DNA from: Hymenopus coronatus
Lineage: Eukaryota; Arthropoda; Insecta; Mantodea; Hymenopodidae
Assembly (NCBI GenBank): GCA_030762935.1
Contig: CM060900.1
Coordinates: 397,251,132-397,315,131, forward strand
Direction of reading: 5' to 3'
DNA: 64,000 nucleotides
Below are positions 22,545-33,060 of the stretch, in pieces; the stretch's first letter is position 1, and every line of letters starts with the position of its first letter. The notes beneath the pieces were generated by a model. The model was given only the letters and a program-made list of their open reading frames with translations, searched no databases and had not been told where the DNA came from. Both the position numbers and the translations under genes were made by a program.

Positions 22545-22927
22545 ATATTACTTCACTTAAGCTTTTATTTGCATTACTTTTAAGAATAAGTAAATAATTT
22601 TGTCGCTAATAGAGAAAAGCAGGTGCTCAATAAGCCCCAAAATTGGAAGTAAAGTAAGCCAGATGGCGCAACTACCGCATATGTGACGTGTACAGATGCA
22701 CCTCCATGCGTTAAAACTGTTGCAGAACTTAAGAGCCATTTCAAGTTAAAACCAGTAAGTGGGGAACTGAGTGTGCGACCTCAGTTTTACAAAAAACGTC
22801 GCGCTCGCTAGTTCTCCACTGGCCGGATGTAACTTGAAATAGCTCCGTTGAGCTCTGCAAGCCTCATGACGATATATCTGAGGGCGTCAATGCGGGGCAG
22901 CTGGGCCATCTGGTAGACGCCCTGTAA
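22545..22927 (-). CDS. Candidate terminal exon of a host gene, with 3' UTR
   Basis: On the minus strand a pyrimidine-rich tract ends in tctatattacag, a good splice acceptor, followed by an open exon from about 22925 to 22811. Its translation begins GVYQMAQLPRIDALRYIVMR, continues with a LAELNGAISSYI block and ends in VEN and a TAG stop. The 3' UTR follows, with a polyadenylation signal AATAAA at 22564-22569 (aaataaaagc on the minus strand) about 240 bases after the stop. Codon use is balanced and GC-richer than the surroundings. The LPRIDALRYI segment resembles the second helix of some helix-loop-helix proteins, but that is a weak resemblance and I do not name a family. Upstream exons must lie to the right; none was securely found. 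Confidence 0.45.
22564..22569 (-). terminator. Polyadenylation signal for the candidate host exon
   Basis: AATAAA on the minus strand, downstream of the TAG of the exon at 22925-22811, at a distance typical for a short 3' UTR. Functional use is inferred. Confidence 0.4.
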
Positions 22928-25084
22928 TATAGACATATAAAGAGCAGTCTTTTGAACGGCCAAGAATGCTGTAGCCATTTCCAGTTTTATTTAAACGTTC
23001 CCTCTGACATCTGATGTGAAATGTTTGGTCCAATCAAGTCACTTAGGAAAAGGTAACGTGGTGCAGAAATTGTGTGGGATTCTTGCGGCTCGGAGGGACA
23101 TTATCTTGATTGATGGTCGTACTCCAATGACGTGCAGCATCACAACAGTAGTCTGAGTGACAGTCGTGTCCCATGATAGGAATTCAATCACCAGTCCCTT
23201 CATCTCGAGCGCCGTTTCACAAGATTCTAGCAAGGTAGTCTAACGCTAACATATCCATTTATCCAGGCATTCGCAATGTTTCAATCCTTATAAGCAATGG
23301 ATGTCTAACCTTTGAAATTTAAATAATGCGTTAATATTAAGCAAAATCTGTTATGAATAATAACTTCTCTTTAAACTCACGTGTAGCGTATTTTTGAGAA
23401 TGGAAATTGGCATCAAGTATTTTTACCATACTAAAAACACATCGAACTACCAACTGGACTAGACATAATCTTCATTTGCTGCAAGTACTTCAAGGATTTG
23501 ACTAGCATAAGTTACTGTTTTATACCAGTAGCCTTAATTGAAATCTTGAATTTAAAAATGTATATATTAAACTCACATGGCTTTCTCCAACCATTACAGC
23601 TTCACATGATGTACATACGTATTAGGGTATTCACGCAAACATGATTTTTTTATTCAAGTTAGGTTAGTCACTAATATTTCACTCAAGGCTCCACTGACCC
23701 ATCGTGCTTGAAAAAAAGTGGTTTTTGAACCAACCACGTTCCGGATTCATTCATAATTTATCGAAATATTTTATCACTTTTTGGATAAAAATAGTTCCCT
23801 CTTTTTAAAACTGTGGAAGGGCAGAATATTGCGTTACAATGAAACTAAGGAACACAATTCCAATACTGCAAAATAAAGAAAAACATGTGCTTACTATGGC
23901 ATTATCTACGATAAACAAAAAGCAAACAAAAAATATGAAAGAAGTGAAAAAAATGCTTCAAATACTACATTTATCCTCAAATGCTGTATAGTTGCTTTAA
24001 TTGGACAACATTTGTGTTTTCACAAAATGGCTCTCATTGAAACACAAGTGTGCGGATCACTTTGTTAAACGGTTATAAAGTAGCCTATTTCTAAACGATA
24101 AAACTTCAATCCCTTATACGTCGTTGTCCACTGAGATAAACTGAAAATTGGGTTTAAAGGAATTTAAATTAAAACTGTGCTTCAAAAACAATATTACCTA
24201 CTGATTTTCCAGTGGTTACAATTGTTATTTTAAGTTTTCAACAGTAGTTTAGCAAATGCGGCAACTGTGAACAATTATAAAAGTGGCTTGACTTGACCAG
24301 CTGGTAAAATTGAGAGCTGTTTAGAATCTCGGTGTCAAATTGCACTTGGTCGGTTCCAGTAAAGAATTACGGAGACTTCGTTTGAACGCCTGGTCGGTTT
24401 AGCAGGAATTTGTTGGCCCAAAAAGCATGCTATTTGCTGGCGGAGTAGGATATATACATCTTAAATTCAAGGGCGTATATTTTTTCCCGTAAAATTTAAC
24501 TACACTAACCATTTCGTAACAGAAGGTATTGGAAATTATGCCCGTATGCCACCACACGTTTTTACACCTTTTAAGAAAATTTGCATTAACACTCGTTAAT
24601 TACTCATGGCCATGTAGCGAAAGAATGCTTTACTTTTAAAAAATAAATGTAAATAACTAGAGCGGCATTGGACATTATTCAGCTCAAAACTGTTGAAATA
24701 GCGAAGCTGCAATTGCTGAATTAGAGTGGTCTTATAAAACTTGTATTTGAAAAGCTTGGTAGAATTCACAGCCAATGATAAAAGCGTTTGACTCCTGCGA
24801 GAATTCTCAGAGATGTCTTTTGACTTCGTGCAATTTTCTTCGATGACGTCGACTTTTATCTCTGTGACAACAGGGCTATTAAATTTCGGTTCCTTATCAA
24901 TAGTGGATCCAGTTTGCCTAACTCCATTTAAAGGATAACGAACCGTTTCTGTGTGAAGTATACGAACAGCAGGAAATATGTCTATAAATCACTTTTCTGA
25001 AAGAGTTTTTTGTCACATAGTAATCATACATGACGATTATCATTTCGGAAGTATCCGAGCTTTTAGGCACTATTAGAGAACTGG
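22928..25084. other. Intergenic or intronic, no exon recognised
   Basis: If the 22.5-22.9 kb exon is real, this stretch would be intron. A minus-strand open piece at 23233-23039 (contains VMLHVIGVRPSIKIMSLR) has balanced codons but no convincing splice signals. The remainder is AT-rich. A block at 23560-23600 (actcacatggctttctcc) resembles part of repeat R. Confidence 0.35.
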
Positions 25085-25087
25085 CAC

Positions 25088-25265
25088 CTATAAGACTGAA
25101 ACACGTGGTCTCCCAACGTCTCTGTACAAGGACTTTGGGCAGCTGATTAGCCGGCACACAATGAGGAAGGAAATAAAGAGGAGGAACAGAACCGGTAGGA
25201 AACAGAGCAATGCAGGGCAAGCAATTCCCAGTAATATGGCTATGTGTTCGAATGAAAACTGTATG
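25088..25265 (-). CDS. Possible exon with a transmembrane segment (weak)
   Basis: On the minus strand tgcctgtcttacatacag is an acceptable splice acceptor, followed by an open frame with a long hydrophobic stretch (IAILLGIACPALLCFLPVLF and on to FISFLIVCRLISC) and a TAG. The hydrophobic run of about 30 residues fits a membrane helix. AT/pyrimidine-rich DNA often yields hydrophobic open frames by chance, and no family is recognised. Confidence 0.2.
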
Positions 25266-26609
25266 TAAGACAGGCACAACGGTAGCAACTTTCTTTTGGT
25301 TATAACGTTATCGGTTCACAATAGTTATGCGCTAGCAAAAGCTGCAATATAGCGTTTAGCCACATTTGATTCAACTCTTGATCGCTAAAGTTATGGGTGT
25401 AAATATAAGCAATGCGATAACTGTTTTCTTGTACGATATTGCTACGGTATTGGCGTCTTCTGATTATTTTACGACTATCACAAGAGAATTTATAGGCTTT
25501 GAAAACGCCTTCACCGACAGCTTTATCCTTGTATATTGAATATAGAGTTAAGTCCAGCAAAGTGAATGCACAAATTCTTTGAGAACTTATATCGATTTTA
25601 CACACTTTTACTGAAATTTTTGGGTTTTGTATACAGACATGTTTCCAGAAATCGATCCAAAATGAGATCACAATTGTAGAAGTATTTAAAATCTAATCGA
25701 CATTCAATTAATTAAGCCCAAAGTTTGAGATAGTGCTAGAAGACGAGAAATGTATTTAGAAAACACAAATTCTTAGGTTTCATAATTCAAAGCTTAGTTT
25801 GATTTATCTTTAATTTTGAAATAGCCTTTGAAAATAACAGAGTTAAACTGCCTACTGTTACGCACCATATTGCCCGATAATAGGCAAACAGAGTTTATGC
25901 AGGAACACGGGAAAGGTAAAGGTATCTGTTCGCAAATACTGCATGTACATGCGGCTGAGAAAGCTCTGGAGAATATCACACACGTAACCGACAGATGTAT
26001 CCATTTCAGCAGAAATGTCAGGTGCACAACGAACACCGGAAAATGAAAGTCGCAACACTATAGTGACACAAGCCAAAACCAAACGTTTCCATAACCATTA
26101 CTGCCTATGCAAATGATCATAGAGCGGATGAAAACAACAAATGCACAAACTTTACAGACTATTAATTTCACTATAGCACTATAGCAATGTGAGTAAGTTT
26201 AAGAACTGTTTAGTTAAAAACCCAAATCCAATACTAGCCATTTTAAGAGTTGGTAACAGCCATAAGAGCCAGAGGATGACATCTCTTTTAGAAAACATTC
26301 AGCTGCCAGCATTTTCTATAGAACAAAAGTTTGAAAACAGTTTCACTGTCAAAATCTGAAAAATGACTGCACTTATTGATCTAAAGTTAATAGTGGTCGC
26401 CAAGACTAACTTTTGTCTTCTGTATAACTTGAGGTGTCGGGAGAAAGGGATATAAGGTCAAAAAATATACTTTCACAGTAAGCAACTTCAGAACATTCTT
26501 ACAAATAGCTATTTCACTTTCGTCAAATCTATTGGTGCTAATAGTTTAGGTTAGCTACAATGTGATAATTGAAACCTGCCCTCAACTAAAATAGGATTAG
26601 ATAAGTAGA
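25266..26609. other. Intergenic, no gene recognised
   Basis: Contains a 123-codon minus-strand open frame (25671-25300) and short open frames near 25800-26080, none with recognisable motifs. Confidence 0.35.
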
Positions 26610-26700
26610 GTTACACTGAAAAATGCAATGCAATAATCGGAATTTGACCCACGGATCTATCCAACTTGTGCCCTACACATGGCTTGTGTGTAAAATAATT
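26610..26700 (-). mobile_element. SINE-E fragment (diverged)
   Basis: The stretch actgaaaaatgcaatgc followed by ggaatttgacccacggatct parallels the SINE-E copy at 16695-16790 (ctgaaaaattcaatgcc and ggatttgaaccacggatctc). The head is incomplete. It flanks the end of the Gypsy-type element. Confidence 0.5.
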
Positions 26701-26741
26701 AACAACCAAAATACGATTTTGCTTCGCTTGATTCTGAATGG

Positions 26742-26956
26742 TGTAACTAAACTGTTGTTTATTAAACAAACAACTGTTTATTTCTTTCAACTGATTACAT
26801 TAAAGATTTTACTTACAAAAGCTTATTTATTCGATGCTTTCGCAAGAGTTTTGGCACATACTTTACTGACGACGCTCGTTGCGGCTGCGACTCGACTGCA
26901 CGCTTAGAAATTTCCGTCGAAACTGACACGGCCGTTTTTGTTGTTTCTTTTCCCCT

Positions 26957-26961
<5 letters not shown>
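26742..26961 (-). repeat. 3' LTR, R-U5 portion
   Basis: Aligns with 30900-31085 of the 5' LTR: caccatt-flanked end, gaaataaac/gaaataaag, tgtaatcagt/tgtgatcagt, cgaaagcatcgaataaa (identical block), and cagtttcg near 26925. The AATAAA complement is at 26826-26831. It ends at the (TC)n tract at 26961, where the nested element begins. Confidence 0.75.
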
Positions 26962-27010
<49 letters not shown>

Positions 27011-27061
27011 TCAAGTGCAGAGGGAAAATGCAATCAACTCCCAGCCAGTACAGGCTGGGAG
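26962..27061 (-). promoter_or_regulatory. Two 3' hairpins and (GA)n tail of the nested element
   Basis: Arms ctcccagcc (27038-27046) and ggctgggag (27053-27061) pair perfectly with a 6-base loop. Arms tttccctc (27005-27012) and gagggaaa (27020-27027) pair perfectly with a 7-base loop. The (TC)n tract 26961-27005 follows, which is (GA)n on the element's own strand. The order hairpin, hairpin, dinucleotide tail is that of a LINE-type 3' end. Confidence 0.7.
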
Positions 27062-27279
27062 GATATGTGAGGCTCTCCGCTCTAAGACGGCATACCCATT
27101 AAAAAAAGCCCTCCACGGGTTATTGAATGGAGAAGAATCGGTGGTACCGCAGAATGCACACGCGGATTCAAGGTTAAAAATGCTGGACCGGAAATAACGG
27201 CCAGAAGAGTAGCAGTGGGGGCCAGGAATCAGACTTGACCGTTGACCACACAGCTGATTCAGGGTGAGAAATTTTGTAT

Positions 27280-28320
27280 TAGAGGTATGAATGTAAAGGA
27301 ATTAATGAAAGTGTCGTGGGCGGACTCTCTGACTTGAGTATGAGCGCCCCTGCGAAGTGGTTGTCTCCTCCGGCTGCATTAGGAGGGCCTTCACCTCCTC
27401 CTTGAAGATTGCTCAGATTATGCTGTTTTAGATTACTGTGTTGCTGTTGATGAAAGATTCGTTTTGGACTGTTCAAGAAGTCCTTGGAGATCTCGAAGGG
27501 ATGAGCCTGTTGCATTCTGATGATCTTGCTGCCAATCCTCCAGGGCTGTCAGCTATGCCTTCAGTGTCAGCAACTCCGAATGGAGGTCCTGAAAAGCCTC
27601 AGTTAGGCTTCGGCTTCGGATTCCTTGCAGCAAGGTGTCTGAGGTTGGAGATGTAGGTGGTGACTGTACTGGCTGTGAAGGTGGTGATGTCCGCGCTGGC
27701 TGTAGTGTTAGTTGCCTTCTCTTGGGGTAGCTGGGGCAATGGGCTTGCCCGGTGAAGTGTCCCGTGCCACCACAGGTGGCACAAAATCGGCGAAGGCGGC
27801 GGAGGTCGTGCCCAGTGCACACGGAAGTTTATGCGTTGGTACTACAGTAGTGGCATCTCAGCGGCGAAGAGCAGGTTTCCTGGCTGTGTCCGACACAGCA
27901 GCGACGACAAGGCCGGTGTCGCTCCGCTACTGTTTACTGGCCTCGAGGTGCAGAAGTCGCCCTAATGAGTGCAGCCCTGACACCTAGCGTCCAGATCAGT
28001 TCGGTCCTCAAGTGTCGCTTTAACCAATAGTTTTGGGCTCCGGTCGTAGATAATCCTAGTGGTATTCAAACAAGAAGGCCCCCAGGTCTGCGCAACGGCG
28101 AGAAGGTGCCAGATGGAGAGATCCCGAAGGACCCCCCCCTCTCCGAACCAAGGCACTGTACCGGGGTGGCGGCGTGACGCACAGCGGTAGGGGCGATTGT
28201 TCCATTTGCGGTGATGAAGTGGCGCTGGCTACCGATAAAACAACGGCGGTGGACGTCGATGGTAAAGCAATGACGATGTCGAGGCTTCCCTACCGGCGCA
28301 TGCTGGGGGAGAGTTGCTAG
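27280..28320 (-). pseudogene. Gag-like module A with zinc knuckles
   Basis: On the minus strand, from high to low coordinates: a Pro-rich region, VLRDLSIWHLLAVAQTW near 28100, the knuckle CRRCCVGHSQETC (C-x2-C-x3-H-x4-C) near 27900, CHYC near 27855, CATCGGTGHFTGQAHC (C-x2-C-x4-H-x6-C) near 27770, then a Pro/Ser/Thr-rich linker (PPSQPVQSPPTSP) and a helical C-terminus (LEDWQQDHQNATGSSLRDL) near 27500. Several stops and frameshifts break it. The arrangement is that of nucleic acid-binding gag proteins of arthropod non-LTR elements, which would coat the element RNA. Confidence 0.6.
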
Positions 28321-28859
28321 CTGAAGAGGTAGCGGGTCTGCGGTGGTGTTTCTTCCACGGCATCTGGAGCAGAAGTGCGGTGCAGGGGCTCTTTGGTGGC
28401 AGGTATAAAGGTATAAACGATAACAGGTGTTGGGGTGTGTGGGAAAGGATGAAGGATCAGGTAAGAAAGGATTTAATATCGTATTTTCACTTTTTATTGG
28501 GACTATTTTGGCGTCATGAGGCCCGGTACCGTCGTAGCAAACCGAGTGCTCTGCGGCTGATGATTAAAACAAAAAGATCCGTGGGGAGCAGGTAGACGCC
28601 ATGGCGCAATGCCCTGACGTAGACCTATAAAATTGAGGTGTACGCATTTTCCCAAAATGAAATGTTACGTGGGAGATGGAGCTCGTCCCAAATAGTTTCT
28701 GGGCGGCGTTGCCAGAGAAGCTCCAAAAAGTAGGCTGTTAGGGCGGTGATGTATAGCAGCTGTCAATTGTTGTGTCATATCTTGAAGGCGGAAGGTTAAT
28801 CCACGTGTCTGCTGTTGTAGCATACTCGAGTTGTATGTTAACCTTATATATCCGTGAGT

Positions 28860-29880
28860 TATTTATGTAGTCCAGCACCTTCTCGAGGCTCTTGTTGAAG
28901 TGGTCTCGTAAAACGGCTCACGGTGTTTTTCTGCTGGTAGCGATGCTTGGATGCTGCGAGCAGTTTCCTAAAATTCTGCCAGAATGCGGGTCAGAGCTTC
29001 CTACCAAGTAGTGATACTATCAGCGATGGTGTGTACGATGTCTTGGAACTTCTGGAGTGCGTCTATGTTGACTGAGATGTCGGATTGTAGTTGCGTAAGT
29101 GTGGAAGTCTGCGGGTTCTCTTGTGTCTCCGAGGAAGTGGCTAGGGGAGCTGGCGGTTGTGAGGCTGGTCGTGGTGACGCGGCGTGCGGCAGGTGAGTGG
29201 CTGGCATATGTTGTGAAGATGTTTGGGGAAAACTGCTCGGCCCATGTAGTGACCTGAACTGTTACAAGTAGCACAGTACACTGGGCGGTGTGACAGGTTA
29301 CGGTAGGTAGAAGCGGCTGTTAGGCATCGGGCACCACAGTAGTGGCACCGGGCGGAGGCTGTGCAGCTGTTGGAGGAAGACCGTACTGGCAGCACCGGCG
29401 ACATGGGAATTTACGGACGCTCTGGCTGGGCTCAACGGTGAGTACCTGTCCGATGGCAGGTGGTCCATCGTCTCAAAACTCCAGTCTAGCCAGCGGTGCT
29501 GGTCCTCTGGTGGTGTGGGTGCGTGTGGCCTTCATCAGTGACATCCAACGAAGACAGCCAGCGTTGCAGAGTAGCCCATTTGATAGCTGCCGGTGAACTC
29601 CGAGCACTATTGCGCAGAAGCGCGGCAGTAGGGAGAGGTAGTGTAGGATTAGGTGACCTAGGAGATGTGACGGCTGAGGAGGCGTGATGTGGCTGCGAGG
29701 CTTGGTCCGTTTCTGCGGGGGATGATCCAGCGTGTTTGACCGGGAGTGCTGGCAGAGGCTCGGCGGTGGCTGTGGCCTGGGAGACTGGGTTGGCGATGGC
29801 GGTGTCGGTGTCCTGCGTGTCCTCGATCTCGTCTCGGGCAACTGCGGTGGGATTGCAGCGTTTTCCTCCCATGTTATCGC
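28860..29880 (-). pseudogene. Gag-like module B with zinc knuckles
   Basis: Homologous to module A and upstream of it on the same strand. It begins with MGGKRCNPTAVARDEIEDTQ near 29870, a long Ala/Pro/Ser-rich segment, WATLQRWLSSLDV near 29570, FPCRRCCQYG near 29390, CHYCGARC near 29340, VYCATCNSSGHYMG near 29270, a Pro-rich linker, and a helical stretch LTQLQSDISVNIDALQKFQD near 29050. The histidine of the first knuckle and a Cys of the last are lost through a frameshift and substitution. It probably represents the element's original 5' ORF. Confidence 0.6.
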
Positions 29881-29917
29881 TGTGAAGGCTGAGAGCAAAG
29901 TCCACGACCGGGGCTCG

Positions 29918-30075
29918 TTTTTTCCTGTTATACCTGTTGATGACGTCATCAAACATTTCCAGAAGTAGCGCTTATTGTCGCCCGTGTAGACCACCGCAGG
30001 TGCCACCAACTCACACACAGATGCGGTCATCGAAGCTTCGATGTAAAGTAGTTGACAATTACATATGTATTCGTT
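29918..30075 (-). repeat. 3' LTR, U3 portion
   Basis: Aligns with 31260-31085 of the 5' LTR: tacatcgaagctt/tacgtcgaagctc, cgacaataag (identical), and a gatgacgtcatc block with the TGACGTCA octamer at 29941-29948. It is cut at the T-run 29918-29923 by the nested element. Confidence 0.7.
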
Positions 30076-30300
30076 CAACCAAGCCGTCTGACTGCGGGTG
30101 GAGAGGTGTTGTGTGCGGCTTGTGTACTCCAGATCTCTTCGGTGTTTCTCTTAACAGATTGGACCCTGATAGCTTTCCAGCTCCAGCGGTACACCATAAT
30201 GACAAAACAGTTTTTCTGCGAGGCGGTTGGCATAGTCTTGGCCTCCTGGATAGAGATCACCTACACCTCTGATCACTTGGTGCAGCAATTCAAGAATGAT
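30075..30300 (-). pseudogene. Gypsy-type integrase fragment
   Basis: Minus-strand translation, with a frame change in the middle, reads EKLFCHYGVPLELE near 30200-30230 and then TTPLHPQSDGLVERI near 30085-30120. The pair FxxxFGVP...LHPQSDGxVER is the hallmark of the integrase core of Ty3/Gypsy elements. The segment runs directly into the 3' LTR U3, so the integrase C-terminus has been deleted. Confidence 0.75.
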
Positions 30301-30599
30301 TACTAGTAAAACATACTGCCTAATATGAATTAAAATAATTATAGGTAACAGTAAATACCTGGATCTGCATACTACATATTAATTTTCAGCACACTTCACA
30401 CAGCACACCCCTTAAAACATTCATAAACACACAGAAATATCAAGTCGGTGGAGAAAATTCACCTTCACTATATGCGAAACGTAAATACAGACAGGCTTCA
30501 GAGCTTATCGCTGCAAAATACATAAACAAATCGCTGACGCAATACTGTCCATCTATCTGACCGACTCAGGAAATGATGCATTCTCAGAATTACTCGTAT

Positions 30600-30878
30600 T
30601 TTAAAACTGGATGTCCGGCCAGTTTTTAGGACAAAATATCGTTATGTACGACGGCTGGTTGTTCTCCAAATTTGCTGGATAATTCCGTCACCTACACACG
30701 CAATAAACTGTCCTTATTTCGGCTGTCATCTTCTCCATGCTGGATACCAATTTTTCTTCAATCTTCTATCTTACCCATGGCGGTTCCATCTTTCTGTCCA
30801 TCATTTCCAATCCTGATTTCATGTTCGGAAATTTCCACCAGTAGGTAAGATTTTCATTACCTCCTCCATTTTGGGGTT
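30600..30878 (-). pseudogene. Start of Gypsy-type gag (coiled coil)
   Basis: Directly after the primer binding site the minus strand gives MEEVMKI, then in another frame KSGLEMMDRKME and EEKLVSSMEKMTAEIRT, which have the heptad spacing of a coiled coil. The sequence then loses coding character near 30600. Gag start regions of this style are common in arthropod Gypsy elements; that is family knowledge from memory. Confidence 0.5.
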
Positions 30879-30898
30879 AAATCCATCTCCTGACACCA
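30879..30898 (-). promoter_or_regulatory. Primer binding site (tRNA-Leu-like)
   Basis: The minus strand reads tggtgtcaggagatggattt immediately after the LTR end ...tttgctacag. The first 12 bases are complementary to the usual 3' end of an animal tRNA-Leu (from memory), with a one-base difference later. Its position right after the LTR supports this role. Confidence 0.65.
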
Positions 30899-30899
30899 C

Positions 30900-31300
30900 T
30901 GTAGCAAAGAAGTTCTTTATTACTCAAAAAAGAATTCTTTATTTCTTCAGACTGATCACAATAAAAATTGTTTATAAATAGACGCCTTTATTCGATGCTT
31001 TCGTAACACTTCTGTTGTACAGAGTGCTGCGGCTACCAAAGCACGTACAAAATTTACGCCGAAACTGGCTCGACGGGACGCGTTCCCTCTTTTTTATATA
31101 TTTCAATGACGTCAACAGAATTGTTCAGAAATAATACTTATTGTCGCACGTGCAAACCATTGCAGGGTCACAAACACGCAAACAGGTGCGACAATCTGAG
31201 CTTCGACGTATAATGCTCGCCGATTGCACACGTGTTCACTCACACAGATGCAAAAATGCATCGCTAATGAAAGATAGCCTCCGGTGCACGGCAACAATCA
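30900..31300 (-). repeat. 5' LTR
   Basis: On the minus strand it holds a U3 with TGACGTCA (31107-31114), a TATA box tatataaaaa (31091-31100), an AATAAA signal (30987-30992) and a terminal ...gctaca end beside the primer binding site. The order of TATA box, transcript start region and AATAAA is that of an LTR. The 5' limit near 31300 is estimated from where similarity to the 3' copy ends. Confidence 0.7.
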
Positions 31301-31460
31301 GCTATGACTTTACAAATAAATCGTTCAGACATATAAGACTATTACGAACGAAAAGGCATAGCCAATGTGCATAATACAACATACGTAAAATGTAATATTT
31401 AGACAAGCATATTTACTCCTTAGATTCTGAATCGAGCCTCGAAGTCACACAATTTGTAGT

Positions 31461-31571
<111 letters not shown>

Positions 31572-32199
31572 CAATTGTAGGGTAGAAAGGTAATGCCAAG
31601 ATAAGCATTTTGAGAATAGGAACAAAAGCTCACAGAATATATTTTTTCTGCGCTACATGCATCGACATTAGAAAAGGGGTTTCCAACTTGTAAGAGACAC
31701 TTGTAAAACCTGATAGAAATCAGAGGGAGAATTGTGGACCGCGCTTTACTACAATATCAGTATTTGTGAACTTCTGAAATTAGAACACAGGTACAGAATC
31801 GAATAATGCGTAAAATTCAAATGAAAACAATATTTGAAGATTAAATTATGTTAATTACTTAAAATATATTCTGCAAATGAATACAATAGTGAAGTAAAAC
31901 ATTATATACCAAAATTTAATATTGATTAAACAATGTCAGTTTAATCGAAATTAATATTAGAAAAACTGAAGAAGAAGAAGAAGAAACGGGAAAATTTTGT
32001 TGTCAAAACCAAATTTTAAAAAGGATAATTTATTAGGAGCATTATCAAGATGCGAATACCCACTTCCAGCTCTGAGTTGTGAGATGTAGCAAGGCAGAAT
32101 CTGAATTTCAAAGAAGAGAAAACAGTTTCACATATATACGTGCTCCCAAGCATTGAAATCATGTTTACTCCAAATTCTTTTAAGTTTGTATACTTTTCG
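31572..32199. other. Intergenic, no gene recognised
   Basis: AT-rich, with a short GAA repeat near 31970-31985. No further features. Confidence 0.4.
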
Positions 32200-33060
32200 C
32201 TGTATAGCAGTTTTAAAAAAATGTTTACCTTTCCTTGTATTTTATAGAAACAGATCGGCTTGTACAGATCGGACAGTTCAAGTTGTAGGTGTGGTTCTTG
32301 CTCATCGATTGTAGCACCAAGAGGGTTGATCGAGATTTATACTTTAAGTTTCAATTCCTAAATTCTGTTGAATCGTCTGTTACATTATTCAATGATCTCT
32401 TGAACCTGTAAAATGAAATCTGCACAAATTATGTAGCTTCCTAGCAACTTTCCTCTACTAAATGTAGACCGCAAGTGAAGTCTCTCACTTCATTGTTCCC
32501 CAGAAGACGTTTGCAAATGTTTAACTTGTTTCCAAATCTATCTAAAATTCCCAGCATATATACTACAAGCTGTTTCCTTGCTTGAAGAGCCAGTTTAATA
32601 CATTAAGGTAATGTATCATGTCTGTTAGATAACCTAGCTCCTTTAAAATTTCTGGACATTGGATGTCTACTTTAGTTTCATGGTAGCATGAGACAAACTT
32701 ATTATTGAATTCAAAGATTTCCTTGCGAGTAACAAAAATCCGTTTTATGCATTTTCCGTAACTCGGCAATCTTATATGGTTACACAACAGCAAGTATCCA
32801 TAGTCTGTCTTAATTACTAGGAAAAAAACGATGCAAAGGGGCTCGATTTCCACCTCTTAAGTTGTTAATAATTTCGACTAGTTTGAAAGCCTGACTTCTC
32901 CCTTGATAAATGATGCAGTGTATCAAAGGACACGTTGGGAAAAATTTTATTTAACAGTCCAGCCAGATCTATTTTTCTCCTCTGCCGTTGCTGGATCTTC
33001 GTCTGTCACAACGACTGAATATTCCAACTCTGTTGACGGTTTTTTTTAACAGCATCATAA
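32200..33060 (-). pseudogene. hAT-superfamily transposase remnant
   Basis: Minus-strand blocks in different frames follow the order seen in hAT (ZBED5/Charlie-like) proteins: TDEDPATAEEKNRSGW near 32990, CIIYQGRSQAFKLVEIINNL near 32900, CNHIRLPSYGKCIKRIF near 32770 (matching the usual TEVRWLSRGKVLxRVF), ELGYLTDMIHYLNVLNW near 32610-32640 (matching LAYLADIFxxLNxLN), then LDRFGNKLNICKRL near 32530 and TEF near 32370. Multiple stops and shifts are present. The match relies on remembered family motifs. No terminal inverted repeats were located. Confidence 0.6.

Larger units (their letters stand above)
26962..29917 (-). mobile_element. Gag-only non-LTR-like retroelement nested in the 3' LTR
   Basis: The U3 and R-U5 parts of the 3' LTR are separated by this 2.96-kb GC-rich segment. 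Both breakpoints fall in T-runs (left ...cctcttt, right gtttttt...), consistent with a short T-rich target duplication. On the minus strand it starts cgagccccggtcgtgg, carries two gag-like modules with zinc-knuckle clusters and Pro/Ser-rich linkers (module B 29880-28860, module A 28320-27280), and ends in two perfect hairpins plus (GA)n. No reverse transcriptase or endonuclease was found. It is either a non-autonomous element carrying only gag or an internally deleted, duplicated remnant. Confidence 0.55.
26742..31300 (-). mobile_element. Deleted Ty3/Gypsy-type LTR retrotransposon with nested insertion
   Basis: Reading the minus strand: a 5' LTR (about 31300-30900), a tRNA-Leu-like primer binding site (30898-30879), the beginning of a coiled-coil gag (to about 30600), an integrase fragment (about 30300-30075), and a 3' LTR in two pieces (30075-29918 and 26961-26742) separated by a ~3-kb insertion. 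The middle of gag, protease, reverse transcriptase, RNase H and most of integrase are missing through internal deletion. The two LTRs share the U3 block with a TGACGTCA site and the R/U5 block with AATAAA, but have diverged considerably, so the insertion is old. The outer ends are approximate because no clear target duplication was found. Confidence 0.7.

Noticed and set aside
25794..26082. Secreted Cys-rich peptide gene on the minus strand
   Set aside because: A hydrophobic N-terminus and several Cys are visible, but frames overlap on both strands and no splice or family evidence supports it.
29473..30078. 201-codon Pro-rich minus-strand protein
   Set aside because: This frame crosses the LTR/insert junction and is out of frame with the zinc-knuckle gag; the neighbouring frame starting at MGGKRC is the likelier coding one.
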